Source of the DNA: Roseomonas sp. HF4
GTDB taxonomy: Bacteria; Pseudomonadota; Alphaproteobacteria; Acetobacterales; Acetobacteraceae
Assembly: GCF_005222755.1 (NCBI RefSeq)
Contig: NZ_STGD01000021.1
Location: forward strand, 1-57,359
Length of the DNA stretch: 57,359 bases
Direction of reading: 5' to 3'
The notes beneath the pieces are model-generated. The model saw only the letters and a list, made by a program, of their open reading frames with translations, made no database searches and was not told the DNA's origin. Of the stretch, positions 39,025 through 48,756 are shown piece by piece. Made by a program: the position numbers and the translations under genes. The stretch's first letter is position 1, and each line of letters opens with the position of its first letter.

Positions 39025-40020
39025 TCAGCCCCGGAGGAAGCCGAGCAGCTCCGCGTTGAGCTGATCCTTGTGGGTGTCGGCCAGACCGTGCGGGGCGCCC
39101 GGATACACCTTGAGCACCGCGTGCGGGACCAGCCGCTGCGCGGCCCTCGCGGCGGCGTTGATCGGCACGATCTGGTCGTCGCTGCCGTGGACCAGCAGCG
39201 TCGGCTTGTCGAACCGGCGCAGGTCCTGCGTGAAGTCGGTCTCGGAGAACGCCTTGATGCAGTCGTAGGTGTTCTTGTGACCCGCCATCATGCCCTGCAG
39301 CCAGAAGGAATCGATCATCCCCTGGGACGGCTGGGCCCCAGGACGGTTGAAGCCGAAGAACGGGCCGCTCGCGATGTCGAGGTAGAGCTTCGAGCGGTCG
39401 GCCAGGCTGCCGGCGCGCAGGCCGTCGAACGCTTCGATCGGCGTGCCGTCGGGATTGGCTTCGGTCTTCAGCATCAGCGGTGGCACAGCCGAGATCAGGG
39501 CGAGCCTGGCGACGCGCCCGGTGCCGTGCCGCCCGATATAGCGCGCGACCTCGCCGCCGCCGGTCGAGAAGCCGAACATCGAGATATTGCGAAGATCGAG
39601 CGCTTCGATGAGTTGCGCGAGATCGTCCGCGTAGTGGTCCATATCATTGCCGTCCCACGGTTGGCTGGAACGGCCATGGCCGCGCCTGTCGTGAGCAATG
39701 ACGCGGTAGCCGTTCGCCGCGAGATGGAAGGCCTGCGCCTCCCAGCTATCGGCGTTCAGCGGCCAGCCATGGCTCAGCACCACGGGTTGGCCGGCGTGCG
39801 GGCCCCAATCCTTGAAGTATATCTGGACGCCGTCGCGAAGAGTGATCGTGTTCATGGGGTTTCTCCTTGGATTGTCTCGTCGTGTGCCCGGACGCGGCTG
39901 TTGCGCGACAGCCGGCTGGTGGGTGCCCAATGCGCCCGCGGCGGTGGCGGACAGCGCGCCGGCCAGCAGCAAGGAGCGACGCGAGTTGGTCGTGTTGCTG
40001 GGGGGGAGTTCGGTTGCCAT
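39025..40020 (-). CDS. Alpha/beta hydrolase (non-heme chloroperoxidase-like) with Tat leader
   Basis: The product is 331 aa from ATG 40020 (GGAGG nine bases upstream). The leader [20 protein letters not shown] is Tat-like. The hydrolase core starts at [20 protein letters not shown], with oxyanion [10 protein letters not shown], nucleophile [12 protein letters not shown], Asp in [12 protein letters not shown] and His in [10 protein letters not shown]. The core is the size of ordinary chloroperoxidase-type esterases. An internal ATG at 39855 (276 aa) has its own strong AAGGAG site, so a cytoplasmic short form may also be made. Confidence 0.9.
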   Translation of the reverse strand: MATELPPSNTTNSRRSLLLAGALSATAAGALGTHQPAVAQQPRPGTRRDNPRRNPMNTITLRDGVQIYFKDWGPHAGQPVVLSHGWPLNADSWEAQAFHLAANGYRVIAHDRRGHGRSSQPWDGNDMDHYADDLAQLIEALDLRNISMFGFSTGGGEVARYIGRHGTGRVARLALISAVPPLMLKTEANPDGTPIEAFDGLRAGSLADRSKLYLDIASGPFFGFNRPGAQPSQGMIDSFWLQGMMAGHKNTYDCIKAFSETDFTQDLRRFDKPTLLVHGSDDQIVPINAAARAAQRLVPHAVLKVYPGAPHGLADTHKDQLNAELLGFLRG

Positions 40021-40200
40021 CGTCATGCACCTCCGGTTCGGCGAGGGAAGCGAGGCCCAAAGGCACCGCAATCCGACACGGCGAGAATGCGGACGTGGCA
40101 CGAGCGACGCGAGTAAAGCGGTGCAAACCGGCGCAGAGACACGCATAGAGGCGCACCGCGCGGGCACGCGATGCCCAAGTCGGCCGGAGCGGGACGAACG

Positions 40201-43077
40201 CTAGTTGTCTGTTGCGCCGTCGAGCTTCTTGAGGAGCGCGCCCGCATCCATCAGATCAGGCGTCCCGAAGCCTTCGACGAAACGAGCGTAGACCTCCGCG
40301 AGCTGATCGCGGGCTTCGTGGAACCGCTGCTGCCCGCGCTGCAATCGCGCCAAGCTGGTGGCGGTCCGCAACTCCCACGACAGTGCGCCCTGCGAGCGTG
40401 CCACGCGCAAGGACTCCCGGAAGGCCTGCTCCGCCAACGCGGCGTCCGGCACTCGCTGCGCCATGAGAGTTTCGCCCCGGATACGGAGGAGCTCCGCGAC
40501 GGACCAGCGCTCGCCAGCGCGCTCGCAGCGCTCGAGCGCCTCGTCCACCACGGCGCGTGCCACGTCGGCCTGCCGCCCCTCGATCAAGCTACGGGCCAGT
40601 GTGGCGAGGAACGCCGTCAGGTGCTGAACGAAACCGACGCGCCGAAGCTCATCGACGGCGGGCCGGAAAAGCTGCAGCCCGGCTTGGAGATCGCCGCGGC
40701 GGACAAGAAGCTCGCCGTCGAAGCACTCTCCATAAGCCCGCCAGACGTCGAGCGCCTGCTCCGCCGTATGGCGGCGCAGCATCGCGGAAAACCGTTCCGC
40801 TGCCGCAAGGTCGCCGGCAAGGAGGGCGACCGGGCACGCAGCCTGCGCGAGCGCGTTGCAAAGCGAGAGGGTGTGGTTGAGCTCAAGGGCGTCTGCAATT
40901 GTAGTCTCGACCTCACGTAGCGCCTGGTCCGCAAAGCCCTGCAGCCAAAGTACGCGCGCGAGCGTGATGCGAGCCGTCACGCGCTGGTCGAACTGGAATC
41001 GGACGAGGTGCGATCGGTGCGCAGGGGCGACGTAGCGTCGTAGCATGTGCTCGATGCGCTCACGGGCGCCGGCCTGGTCGCCCAGAAAGTGGAGCGTTGC
41101 GCCCGTCATTCGCTCGGCCACGAGCTTGTCGGCCGGATCGGCGGTGTTCGTCGCCATCGCAAGCTTCTGGAAGCGACCCGCGATGGACAGTGCCTCGCGG
41201 AACTCGCCGTCATTGGTACGGTCTGCCCAGAGCGCCCACAGAGCGCGCAGCTGGTAGTCGGCGTCACCAAGTTCCTCGGCCAGACGAAGCACGGTCCTCC
41301 ACGACGCCGCGCCGCGGTCGACCCGCGCCGTCGCATACATCTGCGGCCAGCCGAACGCGGCGTAGAGCTTCAGCCTGCGGCTGCGGCGATCCTCCTGGCT
41401 TGGCGCCGCATCAATGGCGACGAGCGAGCGCTCCACCCATCTGAGGCAATCGTCAACCAACGAGAGCTGATGCCACAATGGCACCGCTGCGATCGTCAGC
41501 GCGACGCCGAGCTCTACGTCGCCATCGGACGAGAAGGCCCAGTTCAGGGCAGCACGGAGATCGTCGAGGCCGCGGGCATAGACCGCGAGCCACTCGGCGG
41601 TTGGGCTCTTCTCCCATTCGGCCTCGGCTCGCTCGAACAGCCGCCGGAAATGTTCGGCGTGGCGCCGCGCGAACTCTCCAAGCTCGTTACTTGCGGCGAG
41701 CTTCTCACGCGCATAGGCGCGCGTCGTATCGAGCAGTCGGTACCGCACCTCGGTGTCGCCGACCTCGACTGCGAGGAGCGACTTCGCGACGAGGGCGGCC
41801 AGATGATCCTCAATGAGCGAGGCTTCGACCACGCCGCTCAGGGCCACCTCGCGTGCGGCCGATAGGGTGAAGCCTGCGTTGAAGATTGACAGGCGGCGCA
41901 GAACAACCTGTTCCGCTTCCGGCAGCACGCCGTGGCTCCAATCGAGCGTTGCCCGAAGCGTCTGGTGGCGCGGCAGCGCAGTGCGCCGGCCGCGCGTGAG
42001 AACGCGGAACCGGTCATCGAGCAGTGTGGCCAGCTCGCGCGGCCCGAACGTGTCCATTCGGCCAGACGCCAATTCGATCGCGAGCGCAATTCCGTCGAGC
42101 CTGCGGCAGATCTCCACCACCGTGGGCACATCCGCATCCCTGAGTTCGAAGCCGCCCATGCTTGCTGAAGCTCGTTCAACGAAGAGCTGCACCGCCGGGT
42201 AACGCATGGCCTCCGCCGCGCTGAGCTCGGCTTCGGCTGGAGGCAAGGCGAGGGGCGACAGCCGGAGCACCCATTCGCCCTCGGCGCGAAGCCTCTCGCG
42301 GCTGGTGACAAGCAATCCCACACCAGGCCCGCACTTCAACAGCGCCTCCGCCAGGGTGGCTGCGCCCTGGATCACGTGCTCGCAGCCGTCGAGTACGATG
42401 AGCAGTTGTCGGCTTCGGGCGTAGGCGGCGAGCGCCGCGGTTGTCTCGTCGGCGCGGCCCGCAAGTCCCAGCACGGCGGCTAGGGCGCCTGGCACCTGTG
42501 CGGGATTAGCCAAGGGGGCGAGATCGACGAAGACGGCGCCGTCCGCATAGGAAGCGGCAAGGGCCTCGGCAGCCGCCAGGGCGACTGTTGTTTTGCCGAT
42601 ACCGCCGGGTCCGACGACGGTGACGAACCGCCGTCGCTCCAATTGTGCCTTGACGGTCTGAACATCTTCGTTCCGACCGACAACCCAGGTCAGCGGAGAG
42701 GGGAGATTGTGATGGCGTCCCGGCGCGGCGTCGGGAAGCGGGGCGGCGGCAGACGCCTGACGCCGCGTGACCTCGGCGACGAAGGCGTAGCCACGACCAG
42801 GCACGTTCGTGACAAGCTTGAGGCCGCCCTGGCCATTGCCCAATACCTTGCGCAGCGCCGCGACGTGGACCCTGAGATTGGCTTCCTCAACGGAGATCCC
42901 CGGCCAAACCCGGGCTATCAATTCGTCCTTCCCGACGACTTCACCTGCGCGCTCGAGCAATGCAACCAGAATATCAAACGCGCGGCTGCCAAGGCGTAGT
43001 GGGCGGTCGCCCTCAAGCAGGAGGCGCCGAACCGGATGCAACTCAAATCGCCCGAAGGCGAACACCAGCTCCGACAC
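40201..43077 (-). CDS. wHTH - NTPase - TPR transcriptional regulator
   Basis: The product is 958 aa. An OmpR/PhoB-type winged helix occupies residues 1-100 (FGRFELHPVRRLLLEGDRPL, VWPGISVEEANLRVHVAALR, NVPGRGYAFVAEV). The STAND/AfsR-like ATPase follows, with Walker A VVGPGGIGKTT at about 155 and Walker B LLIVLDGCEHV. The last ~450 residues are helical TPR-like repeats. Such proteins act as ligand- or partner-gated activators. It is transcribed toward the exported-hydrolase genes 180 bp downstream and is their best candidate regulator; this is inference. Confidence 0.9.
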   Translation of the reverse strand: MSELVFAFGRFELHPVRRLLLEGDRPLRLGSRAFDILVALLERAGEVVGKDELIARVWPGISVEEANLRVHVAALRKVLGNGQGGLKLVTNVPGRGYAFVAEVTRRQASAAAPLPDAAPGRHHNLPSPLTWVVGRNEDVQTVKAQLERRRFVTVVGPGGIGKTTVALAAAEALAASYADGAVFVDLAPLANPAQVPGALAAVLGLAGRADETTAALAAYARSRQLLIVLDGCEHVIQGAATLAEALLKCGPGVGLLVTSRERLRAEGEWVLRLSPLALPPAEAELSAAEAMRYPAVQLFVERASASMGGFELRDADVPTVVEICRRLDGIALAIELASGRMDTFGPRELATLLDDRFRVLTRGRRTALPRHQTLRATLDWSHGVLPEAEQVVLRRLSIFNAGFTLSAAREVALSGVVEASLIEDHLAALVAKSLLAVEVGDTEVRYRLLDTTRAYAREKLAASNELGEFARRHAEHFRRLFERAEAEWEKSPTAEWLAVYARGLDDLRAALNWAFSSDGDVELGVALTIAAVPLWHQLSLVDDCLRWVERSLVAIDAAPSQEDRRSRRLKLYAAFGWPQMYATARVDRGAASWRTVLRLAEELGDADYQLRALWALWADRTNDGEFREALSIAGRFQKLAMATNTADPADKLVAERMTGATLHFLGDQAGARERIEHMLRRYVAPAHRSHLVRFQFDQRVTARITLARVLWLQGFADQALREVETTIADALELNHTLSLCNALAQAACPVALLAGDLAAAERFSAMLRRHTAEQALDVWRAYGECFDGELLVRRGDLQAGLQLFRPAVDELRRVGFVQHLTAFLATLARSLIEGRQADVARAVVDEALERCERAGERWSVAELLRIRGETLMAQRVPDAALAEQAFRESLRVARSQGALSWELRTATSLARLQRGQQRFHEARDQLAEVYARFVEGFGTPDLMDAGALLKKLDGATDN

Positions 43078-43420
43078 TGTAACCGCCCCCCGGCACCTTG
43101 CTTACGCTGCTTTACGACAATTTACGCGGAGCGTGTTACCGCTCGTCGATGACGGCCGGCGGTCACGGAAATGAGAGTCCGGTTGGGAACGGAGAGGGAT
43201 GAGCTGAGCTGACGGGGTGAGCGGCAGATTGCCTGAGGCGTTCGGTGGGTGCCTGACGCCTGCCGAGGTGCGCCCTGCGGACTCCTGCCGCCCGCGCGCA
43301 GCACCCGCGCCCGGCTGAAGCCTGCGCAGCCTGCCTGACGGACCGCGCGTGGCACCTCGCGGAAGCGCTCCCTGCCGTCACGCGCGCCGTGCGGCCGACG
43401 GCGCTGCTGGGCGATGCGCG
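43078..43420. other. Intergenic stretch before the IS fragment
   Basis: It contains the promoter region of the 958-aa regulator (AT-richer around 43100-43140: GCTGCTTTACGACAATTTAC). About 250 bp of GC-rich sequence follow, with open frames on the minus strand that have no recognisable domain and Arg/Ala/Ser-biased composition. I see no supported gene. Confidence 0.5.
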
Positions 43421-43821
43421 ATTTGGAGTTGACCCGGTTTCGTGGACACCCCGAGGCTTGAGACGGAGGTGTTCGAGATACCGAGATTCAGGGTGCCCTA
43501 CCCGCCGGAGTTCCGGCGGCAGATGGTTGAGCTGGTCCGATCAGGGCGAACCCCGCAGGACCTTGCGCGCGAGTTCAAGCCGAACGCGCAGTCGATCGCG
43601 CACTGGGTCCGCCAGGCGGAGCGCGATGCCGGCCAGCGCCGCGACGGCGGCACGACCAGCGCCGAGCGAGAGGAGCTGAGCAAGCTCCGTCGTGAGAACC
43701 ATCGCCTGCGCCAGGAGCGCGACATCTTGGCAAAGGCGGCGGCCTGGTTCGCGCGGGACAAGACTCCGTCCGGGCCTTCGAATTCATGAGGGCGCACCAA
43801 GCCGAATTCCCCATGCGCGTC
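43421..43821 (+). mobile_element. Truncated IS3-family insertion sequence
   Basis: The left end is near 43424 (TGGAGTTGACCCGGTTTCG, a typical IS3-group terminal sequence), followed by a complete orfA and only the first ~16 codons of orfB (RAFEFMRAHQAEFPMRV) in the -1 frame. The rest of orfB and the right end are gone. The break is directly against the 3' end of the molybdenum hydroxylase gene. It cannot transpose by itself. Confidence 0.75.
43442..43789 (+). CDS. IS3-family transposase OrfA
   Basis: The product is 115 aa. The HTH segment PYPPEFRRQMVELVRSGRTP, then DLAREFKPNAQSIAHWVRQA is followed by the leucine-zipper-like region ELSKLRRENHRLRQERDILA, KAAAWFARD. This is the standard OrfA layout that recognises the IS ends and makes the OrfAB fusion by -1 frameshifting. 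Without OrfB it is probably inactive, but it could repress related copies. Confidence 0.88.
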   Translation: MDTPRLETEVFEIPRFRVPYPPEFRRQMVELVRSGRTPQDLAREFKPNAQSIAHWVRQAERDAGQRRDGGTTSAEREELSKLRRENHRLRQERDILAKAAAWFARDKTPSGPSNS

Positions 43822-43823
43822 CG

Positions 43824-46058
43824 TCATGTGGCCACCACGTCTTCAATGCGGATCGGAAGGTCGCGCACACGCTTGCCTGTCGCGTGGAACACCGCATTTG
43901 CGATTGCAGGCGCCATGCCGACGAGCGCGATCTCGCCGAGACCCTTCACGCCAAGCGGATTGACATGCGGGTCGTGCTCCTCGACGAACAACGCCTCGAG
44001 CACGCCAATGTCGAGGTTCACCGGCACGAGATACTCGGCCATGTGCGCGTTGACCGAGCGGCCGTCGCGCCTGTCGAGCATGGTGCGCTCCATGAGCGCC
44101 ATGCCGATGCCACCCACCATGCCGCCGGTGCATTGGCTGGCAGCGAGGCGGGGGTTGATGATGCGGCCGGCGCCGTAAGCCCCGACTGCACGCCTGACGC
44201 TGATGGTGCCAACATCGGGATCGACTGCGACTTCGGCGAAGACAGCGCCGAACGCGTGCATCGAGTACCGGCCGGCGACTTCGGCATCCCGCTGCGCCGA
44301 GCCCTTTGCCTCGATCGCCTCGCCCGCACGGGCCACGATGTCCCGGTAGCTCTCGCCTTGCGATGAGCCACCTTCGCGCAGCAGGCGTCCCTCAAGCCAC
44401 CGCAGGGTGCTGGGCATGGCGTCGAAGAAGGCGGAGCGTTGGTCCGCGATGGCGCGCAGCATGACCTCCTGCTGCACAGCGATGCAGGCCGCACGGACCG
44501 CCGAGCCAACGGACGCCATGGTCCAGGAGCCACCATGCGACGGCGTCGGTGGGTAGTCCGACCGTCCCAGGCGGAACCGGACCCGGCCTGGCGGCAGGCC
44601 CAGCGTCTCGGCAGCAACCTGCGTCATCGAGGTGTAGGTGCCAGGTCCCATGTCGCTGGCCGCAGCCTCGACCTCGGCGCCGCCGTCAGCCAGCAAACGC
44701 ACTCGCGCGCTGGCCGGCGCATGATAGGCGGGATAGCTCGCGGACGCCGCGCCCATTCCAATCAGTAGCCGGCCATCGCGCATGGAGCGAGGCGCCGGGT
44801 TTCGCCGGGACCAGCCAAAGCGGTCAGCCGCCAAGGCGTAGCACTCCAGCAGCGAGCGACTGGAGAAGGGCTTGTTGCTGCTCTCGTCGATCGTGGGTTC
44901 GTTCAGGCGACGGAGTTCGACCGGGTCGATGCCGAGTTCGTAGGAAAGCTCATCCATCGCGCATTCGAGTGCGAAGATTCCGCTCGCCTCGCCCGGCCCA
45001 CGCATGTGGTTCGGTGTGCCGGTGTCGAGCGGCACCAGGCGATAGCGCGTGCGCAGGTTGGGGCAGGCATACATGAGGCCCGAGGCTGCGGTCAGCGCCT
45101 CCATGAATTCCTCGTGCCGGCTCGTCTCGCCCATGCCCTCATGCACGAGGCCGGTCAGTTTGCCATCCGTGGTCGAACCAAGGACGATGCGCTGGTGGGT
45201 GCGCGGGCGATGGCCCGTCAGCGAGAACATCTGCTTGCGGGTGAGAACGAGCTTGACGGGCCGCGCAACCTTGCGTGACGCCATTGCTGCCAGCGTCACA
45301 TGCGGCCAGGTCCTGAGCGACGTCCCGAATGCGCCGCCGATGAAGGGGCAGATCACCTGCACGTCGTCGGCGGGAATGCCGAAGACGGCGGCCATCTCGG
45401 CCCGCTCGTTCACGACGTACTGGCTCTTGCTCCACAGCGTCAGCCGGTCGCCATCCCACGCAGCGACGGTCGCGTGAGGCTCCATCGGGTTGTGGTTCTC
45501 GCGAGCGATGCCGTAGGCCGCATCGATCCGCACGGGCGCGCGCGCAACCGCGACGTCGGCATCGCCACGCGAGGTGTCCGCGCGAATCCAGGCATCCGGC
45601 TGAATGCCCGCTGCTGGGATGACGGTTGTCGCGCCTGGGCCGACCGGTTCGACAGTGGGCTCCTTGGCGATGTAGCGGACATTGAGGCGGGCAGCGCCAT
45701 GGTCCGCATGGTCGAGCGTATCGGCGATGACCACCGCGACCGGCTGGCCGTGGAAGTGCACGAGATCGTCCTGGAGCGCGTGCAGGCGTTCGCCGACCGC
45801 CGGGTCGATCACCGCCTTGTGGGGCAGGTAGGCGAGCCGGGGAGCATTGAGATGCGTCAGCACTGCGATGACACCCGGCATGCCGAGCACGTCCTCGGCG
45901 TCGATGCCTGAGACGCGGCCCAGGCCGATCGTCGCACCGACGACGACCGCATAGGCCTGGTCCGGCTGGTTGAAGTCGGCCGCATACTGGGCGCTTCCGG
46001 TCACTTTCGCGCGCCCGTCCACGCGGGTGAGTGGCTTGCCGATGCTGTTCGTGGTCAT
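43824..46058 (-). CDS. Molybdenum hydroxylase large subunit (PaoC/xanthine dehydrogenase family)
   Basis: The product is 744 aa. It starts IGKPLTRVDGRAKVTGSAQY, and Moco-binding segments include FIGGAFGTSLRTWPH, MRGPGEASGIFALECAMDEL and the catalytic Glu in GVKGLGEIALVG near the C-terminus. Length and order match PaoC/YagR aldehyde oxidoreductases. Its ATG overlaps the FAD-subunit stop (ATGA, 46058-46055). It would hydroxylate aldehydes or N-heterocycles. No paoD/xdhC-type maturation gene follows; the downstream side is cut by an IS fragment. Confidence 0.93.
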   Translation of the reverse strand: MTTNSIGKPLTRVDGRAKVTGSAQYAADFNQPDQAYAVVVGATIGLGRVSGIDAEDVLGMPGVIAVLTHLNAPRLAYLPHKAVIDPAVGERLHALQDDLVHFHGQPVAVVIADTLDHADHGAARLNVRYIAKEPTVEPVGPGATTVIPAAGIQPDAWIRADTSRGDADVAVARAPVRIDAAYGIARENHNPMEPHATVAAWDGDRLTLWSKSQYVVNERAEMAAVFGIPADDVQVICPFIGGAFGTSLRTWPHVTLAAMASRKVARPVKLVLTRKQMFSLTGHRPRTHQRIVLGSTTDGKLTGLVHEGMGETSRHEEFMEALTAASGLMYACPNLRTRYRLVPLDTGTPNHMRGPGEASGIFALECAMDELSYELGIDPVELRRLNEPTIDESSNKPFSSRSLLECYALAADRFGWSRRNPAPRSMRDGRLLIGMGAASASYPAYHAPASARVRLLADGGAEVEAAASDMGPGTYTSMTQVAAETLGLPPGRVRFRLGRSDYPPTPSHGGSWTMASVGSAVRAACIAVQQEVMLRAIADQRSAFFDAMPSTLRWLEGRLLREGGSSQGESYRDIVARAGEAIEAKGSAQRDAEVAGRYSMHAFGAVFAEVAVDPDVGTISVRRAVGAYGAGRIINPRLAASQCTGGMVGGIGMALMERTMLDRRDGRSVNAHMAEYLVPVNLDIGVLEALFVEEHDPHVNPLGVKGLGEIALVGMAPAIANAVFHATGKRVRDLPIRIEDVVAT

Positions 46059-47032
46059 GTCATCTCTCCGGCCATTTCGAGGGCGCGGACGATGGTCCGC
46101 CGCAGCAGGTCGACCTTGTAGTGATTGCCGGACAGCGGCCGCGCTCCCCTCACGGCCAGTTCCGCGGCGGCCGAGAATGCTTCCCGAACCGGCGCCTTGC
46201 CGATGAGTGCGGCTTCGGAAGCGCGCATGCGCCAGGGCCGTGTGCCGACGCCACCGGCGGCGATGCGCGCGCCCAGGATCCGGCCATCCTGGATGTCGAG
46301 TGCCACTGCCGTGGAGACGAGTGCGAACTCGTACGAGGCCCGGTCGCGCACCTTGAGGTAGCGGGCTTTCCGGGCCGGTGGACCGCCCGGCACCCATACC
46401 TCGACGATCAGTTCGCCGGGCATCAGCGTGTGCTCGAGGTGTGGCGTCTCTCCCGGCAGACGAAAGAGATCCTCAACCGGGAAGCCGCGTTCGCCTTCCG
46501 GCCCGCGCACCCGCAGCGTCGCGTCGAGGGCGACAAGTGCCACGGCCAGGTCCGAGGGATGCGTTGCGACGCAGTGCTCGCTCGTGCCCATGATCGCATG
46601 GCCGGCATTGAGCCCACCGATGGCCGAGCAGCCGGACCCCGGCATGCGCTTGTTGCAGGCTGCATCGCGCATGCGGAAGTAGGGGCAGCGCACGCGCTGC
46701 AGCAGGTTGCCGCCAATCGAGGCGGCATTGCGCAACTGGGGCGATGCGCCCTCGAGCAGGCTCTCAGCGATGAGTGGATGCAGCCGCAGCGTCTCCGGAT
46801 GGCCCGCGACGTCGGCCATGCGGGCAAGCGCACCGATCAGCAGGTCGCTGCCTTCCGCGCGGATTTCCGCCAGCGGCAGCGCATTGATGTCGACCAGGTG
46901 CCGAGGCTGCTCGATCTCTTCGCGCATGAGGTCGATGAGGGTCGTTCCGCCGGCGAGGAAGCGCCCACCCGCCGCCGCGGCCCGGAGCGCCTCGTCCTCG
47001 GTGCTGACCTTATCGAAGCTGAAAGGGAACAT
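46055..47032 (-). CDS. Molybdenum hydroxylase FAD subunit (PaoB-like)
   Basis: The product is 325 aa. The FAD site is AAAGGRFLAGGTTLIDLM near residue 25 and NAASIGGNLLQRVRCPYFRM near 110. The Cys set RCPYFRMRDAACNKRMPGSG, then C, matches the extra [4Fe-4S] site known in E. coli PaoB. Start ATG 47032 lies two bases after the 2Fe-2S gene stop. It would pass electrons between the Fe-S subunit and an acceptor. It is the middle gene of a three-gene operon. Confidence 0.93.
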   Translation of the reverse strand: MFPFSFDKVSTEDEALRAAAAGGRFLAGGTTLIDLMREEIEQPRHLVDINALPLAEIRAEGSDLLIGALARMADVAGHPETLRLHPLIAESLLEGASPQLRNAASIGGNLLQRVRCPYFRMRDAACNKRMPGSGCSAIGGLNAGHAIMGTSEHCVATHPSDLAVALVALDATLRVRGPEGERGFPVEDLFRLPGETPHLEHTLMPGELIVEVWVPGGPPARKARYLKVRDRASYEFALVSTAVALDIQDGRILGARIAAGGVGTRPWRMRASEAALIGKAPVREAFSAAAELAVRGARPLSGNHYKVDLLRRTIVRALEMAGEMT

Positions 47033-47034
47033 CT

Positions 47035-47502
47035 TCAGCTCCTCCCGGCCGCTTGTGAGATGGCCGCGATGATCCCCAGGTAGGCACCGCAGCGGCATAT
47101 GTTGCCGCTCATCCATGCCTGAATCTCCGCGGCGGAACTCGCGTGTCCCTCGTTGATGCAAGCGACGCCCGACACGATCTGGCCTGGCGTGCAGAAGCCA
47201 CATTGCAGTCCGTCGCAATCGATGAAGGCGGCCTGCAGCGGATGCAGGGCGTCGCCCGTCGCGAGGCCCTCGATCGTCGTTACCTCCGCGCCGTGATGCA
47301 TGACCGCGAGCGTGAGGCAGGCATTGATGCGCCGGCCATCGACGAGCACGGTGCAGGCGCCGCATGCGCCCTGGTTGCAGCCCTTCTTCGTGCCCGTCAG
47401 ATGCAGGTGCTCCCTCAGCGCGTCGAGCAAGGAGGTCCGCGGATCGCACGCGATGGATCGCGCCTCACCGTTGACCGTGATGGTCACTCCGCGTGCTGAC
47501 AT
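47035..47502 (-). CDS. Molybdenum hydroxylase [2Fe-2S] subunit (PaoA-like)
   Basis: The product is 155 aa. The plant-ferredoxin-type cluster is [20 protein letters not shown], then AC; the second cluster is CGFCTPGQ with CRCGAYLGI. PaoA of E. coli carries a Tat leader; this protein begins directly at [20 protein letters not shown], so the enzyme is predicted to be cytoplasmic. It is the first gene of the operon, divergent from a LysR gene 276 bp away. Confidence 0.93.
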   Translation of the reverse strand: MSARGVTITVNGEARSIACDPRTSLLDALREHLHLTGTKKGCNQGACGACTVLVDGRRINACLTLAVMHHGAEVTTIEGLATGDALHPLQAAFIDCDGLQCGFCTPGQIVSGVACINEGHASSAAEIQAWMSGNICRCGAYLGIIAAISQAAGRS

Positions 47503-47730
47503 GGCGCTACTCCTCCAATGGGCGATCGGGTTGCGGGTGATGGCGGCGGCGCTGCAGGCATCGTGCTCGAGACGAGGTGCGGCCTGGCCGCCGCAGGCGA
47601 ATGACCTGGCGGCGGCAAGAATTCTTCGGCGGCTTCGCCACCAGGTACGGGCTTCGGCAAGAGATTGGATGGCTCGCTCACGCGTGGTCGCTCGATCTCG
47701 TTGGTTCGCGGCCTGAAGATCATCGGGAGC

Positions 47731-47746
47731 GCTAGGAATCCCTAGC
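47731..47746. promoter_or_regulatory. Inverted repeat in the LysR/molybdenum hydroxylase divergent gap
   Basis: GCTAGGAATCCCTAGC has 6-bp arms GCTAGG/CCTAGC. It sits 32 bp upstream of the LysR start and contains the T-N10-A type core expected of LysR-family sites. It may serve autoregulation and control of the divergent operon; this is inferred. Confidence 0.45.
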
Positions 47747-47778
47747 CATTCTTCCTGCGGTCGTGTTTAGTTTTCCTG

Positions 47779-48756
47779 ATGCCAAACAGAGCGCGTCTGC
47801 CCCTTGGCGCGTTACGCGCCTTCGAATCCGTCGCTCGTCTTGGCGGCGTCCGTCGCGCCGCTCTGGAACTGTGCGTGACGGAAGGGGCAGTCAGTCAGCA
47901 GCTCCGCACGCTCGAGATGGTGCTGGGCGTGCCGCTCGTCTCACGCGGCCCTGATCGACGCCTCACGCTCACGGAGGAGGGCACTGCGATGCTACGCAGG
48001 CTCACTCCAGCCTTCGATCTGATGGAATCCGCAACACGCGACGCGATGACTGCAAGTGGGCCACAGCGTCTGCGGGTCCGCATGCTGCCGACGCTTGCGA
48101 TCAGGTGGCTTGTTCCTCGCCTGGGGCAGTTCTTCGAGCGCCATGGCGACATCAATATCGAGGTGTCCACTGCTGCCGAGCGGGCGGCGGCCCTGCGTCC
48201 CGATGACGATTTCGTCGCATGGCAGGGAGATGGCTCATGGCGTGGCGTACACGCCGAGTTGCTCTTTCACGACGCCCTCGTCCCCGTCTGTTCGAGCCAC
48301 CTTGCGCGCACGGCGCATGAGCCAGCAGCGCTCAGATCGGCCACGCTCCTGCATTCGATGTTGCGCCCGGAGGCATGGCGAATTTGGCTCGATGGAGCGG
48401 GTGTCGAGGGTGTTGATGCAACGGCGGGACGGCAGTTTGCCAACGCCTCGCTTGCCTACCAGGCAGCGATGAACGGGCTTGGCGTGGCCATTGCGCAGCG
48501 TGTCTACGTTGAGGCGGACCTGAAAAGCGGGCGACTGTTCGCGCCTTTCGAGAGGACGGTCGTCAGCGGCGAAGGCTACTACCTCATCTGCGAGTCAGAG
48601 CGGGCAAGCCTTCCTCGTCACCAGGCTTTCCTATCCTGGATCCGAGACTGCGTCAGGAAGGACATGCAGAAGGATGACCGTGAGGTGGTTTCGCGCCTCA
48701 TCGGCGCGGAGCCCTCGGCCAAGCCCGCCACGCGGACCCGTCGTCGTTCCTCATGA
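47779..48756 (+). CDS. LysR-family regulator (GcvA-like)
   Basis: The product is 325 aa. The N-terminal HTH is LPLGALRAFESVARLGGVRR, AALELCVTEGAVSQQLRTLE. The effector domain contains RVRMLPTLAIRWLVPRLGQF and FANASLAYQAAMNGLGVAIA, typical of the GcvA/AmpR branch. The C-terminus is basic (TRTRRRSS). It is divergent from the PaoABC-like operon, which it probably regulates. Confidence 0.92.
   Translation: MPNRARLPLGALRAFESVARLGGVRRAALELCVTEGAVSQQLRTLEMVLGVPLVSRGPDRRLTLTEEGTAMLRRLTPAFDLMESATRDAMTASGPQRLRVRMLPTLAIRWLVPRLGQFFERHGDINIEVSTAAERAAALRPDDDFVAWQGDGSWRGVHAELLFHDALVPVCSSHLARTAHEPAALRSATLLHSMLRPEAWRIWLDGAGVEGVDATAGRQFANASLAYQAAMNGLGVAIAQRVYVEADLKSGRLFAPFERTVVSGEGYYLICESERASLPRHQAFLSWIRDCVRKDMQKDDREVVSRLIGAEPSAKPATRTRRRSS

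Noticed and set aside
43122..43381. Overlapping small minus-strand frames before the IS3 fragment
   Set aside because: Arg/Ala/Ser-biased, no start signal, no domain; likely non-coding.
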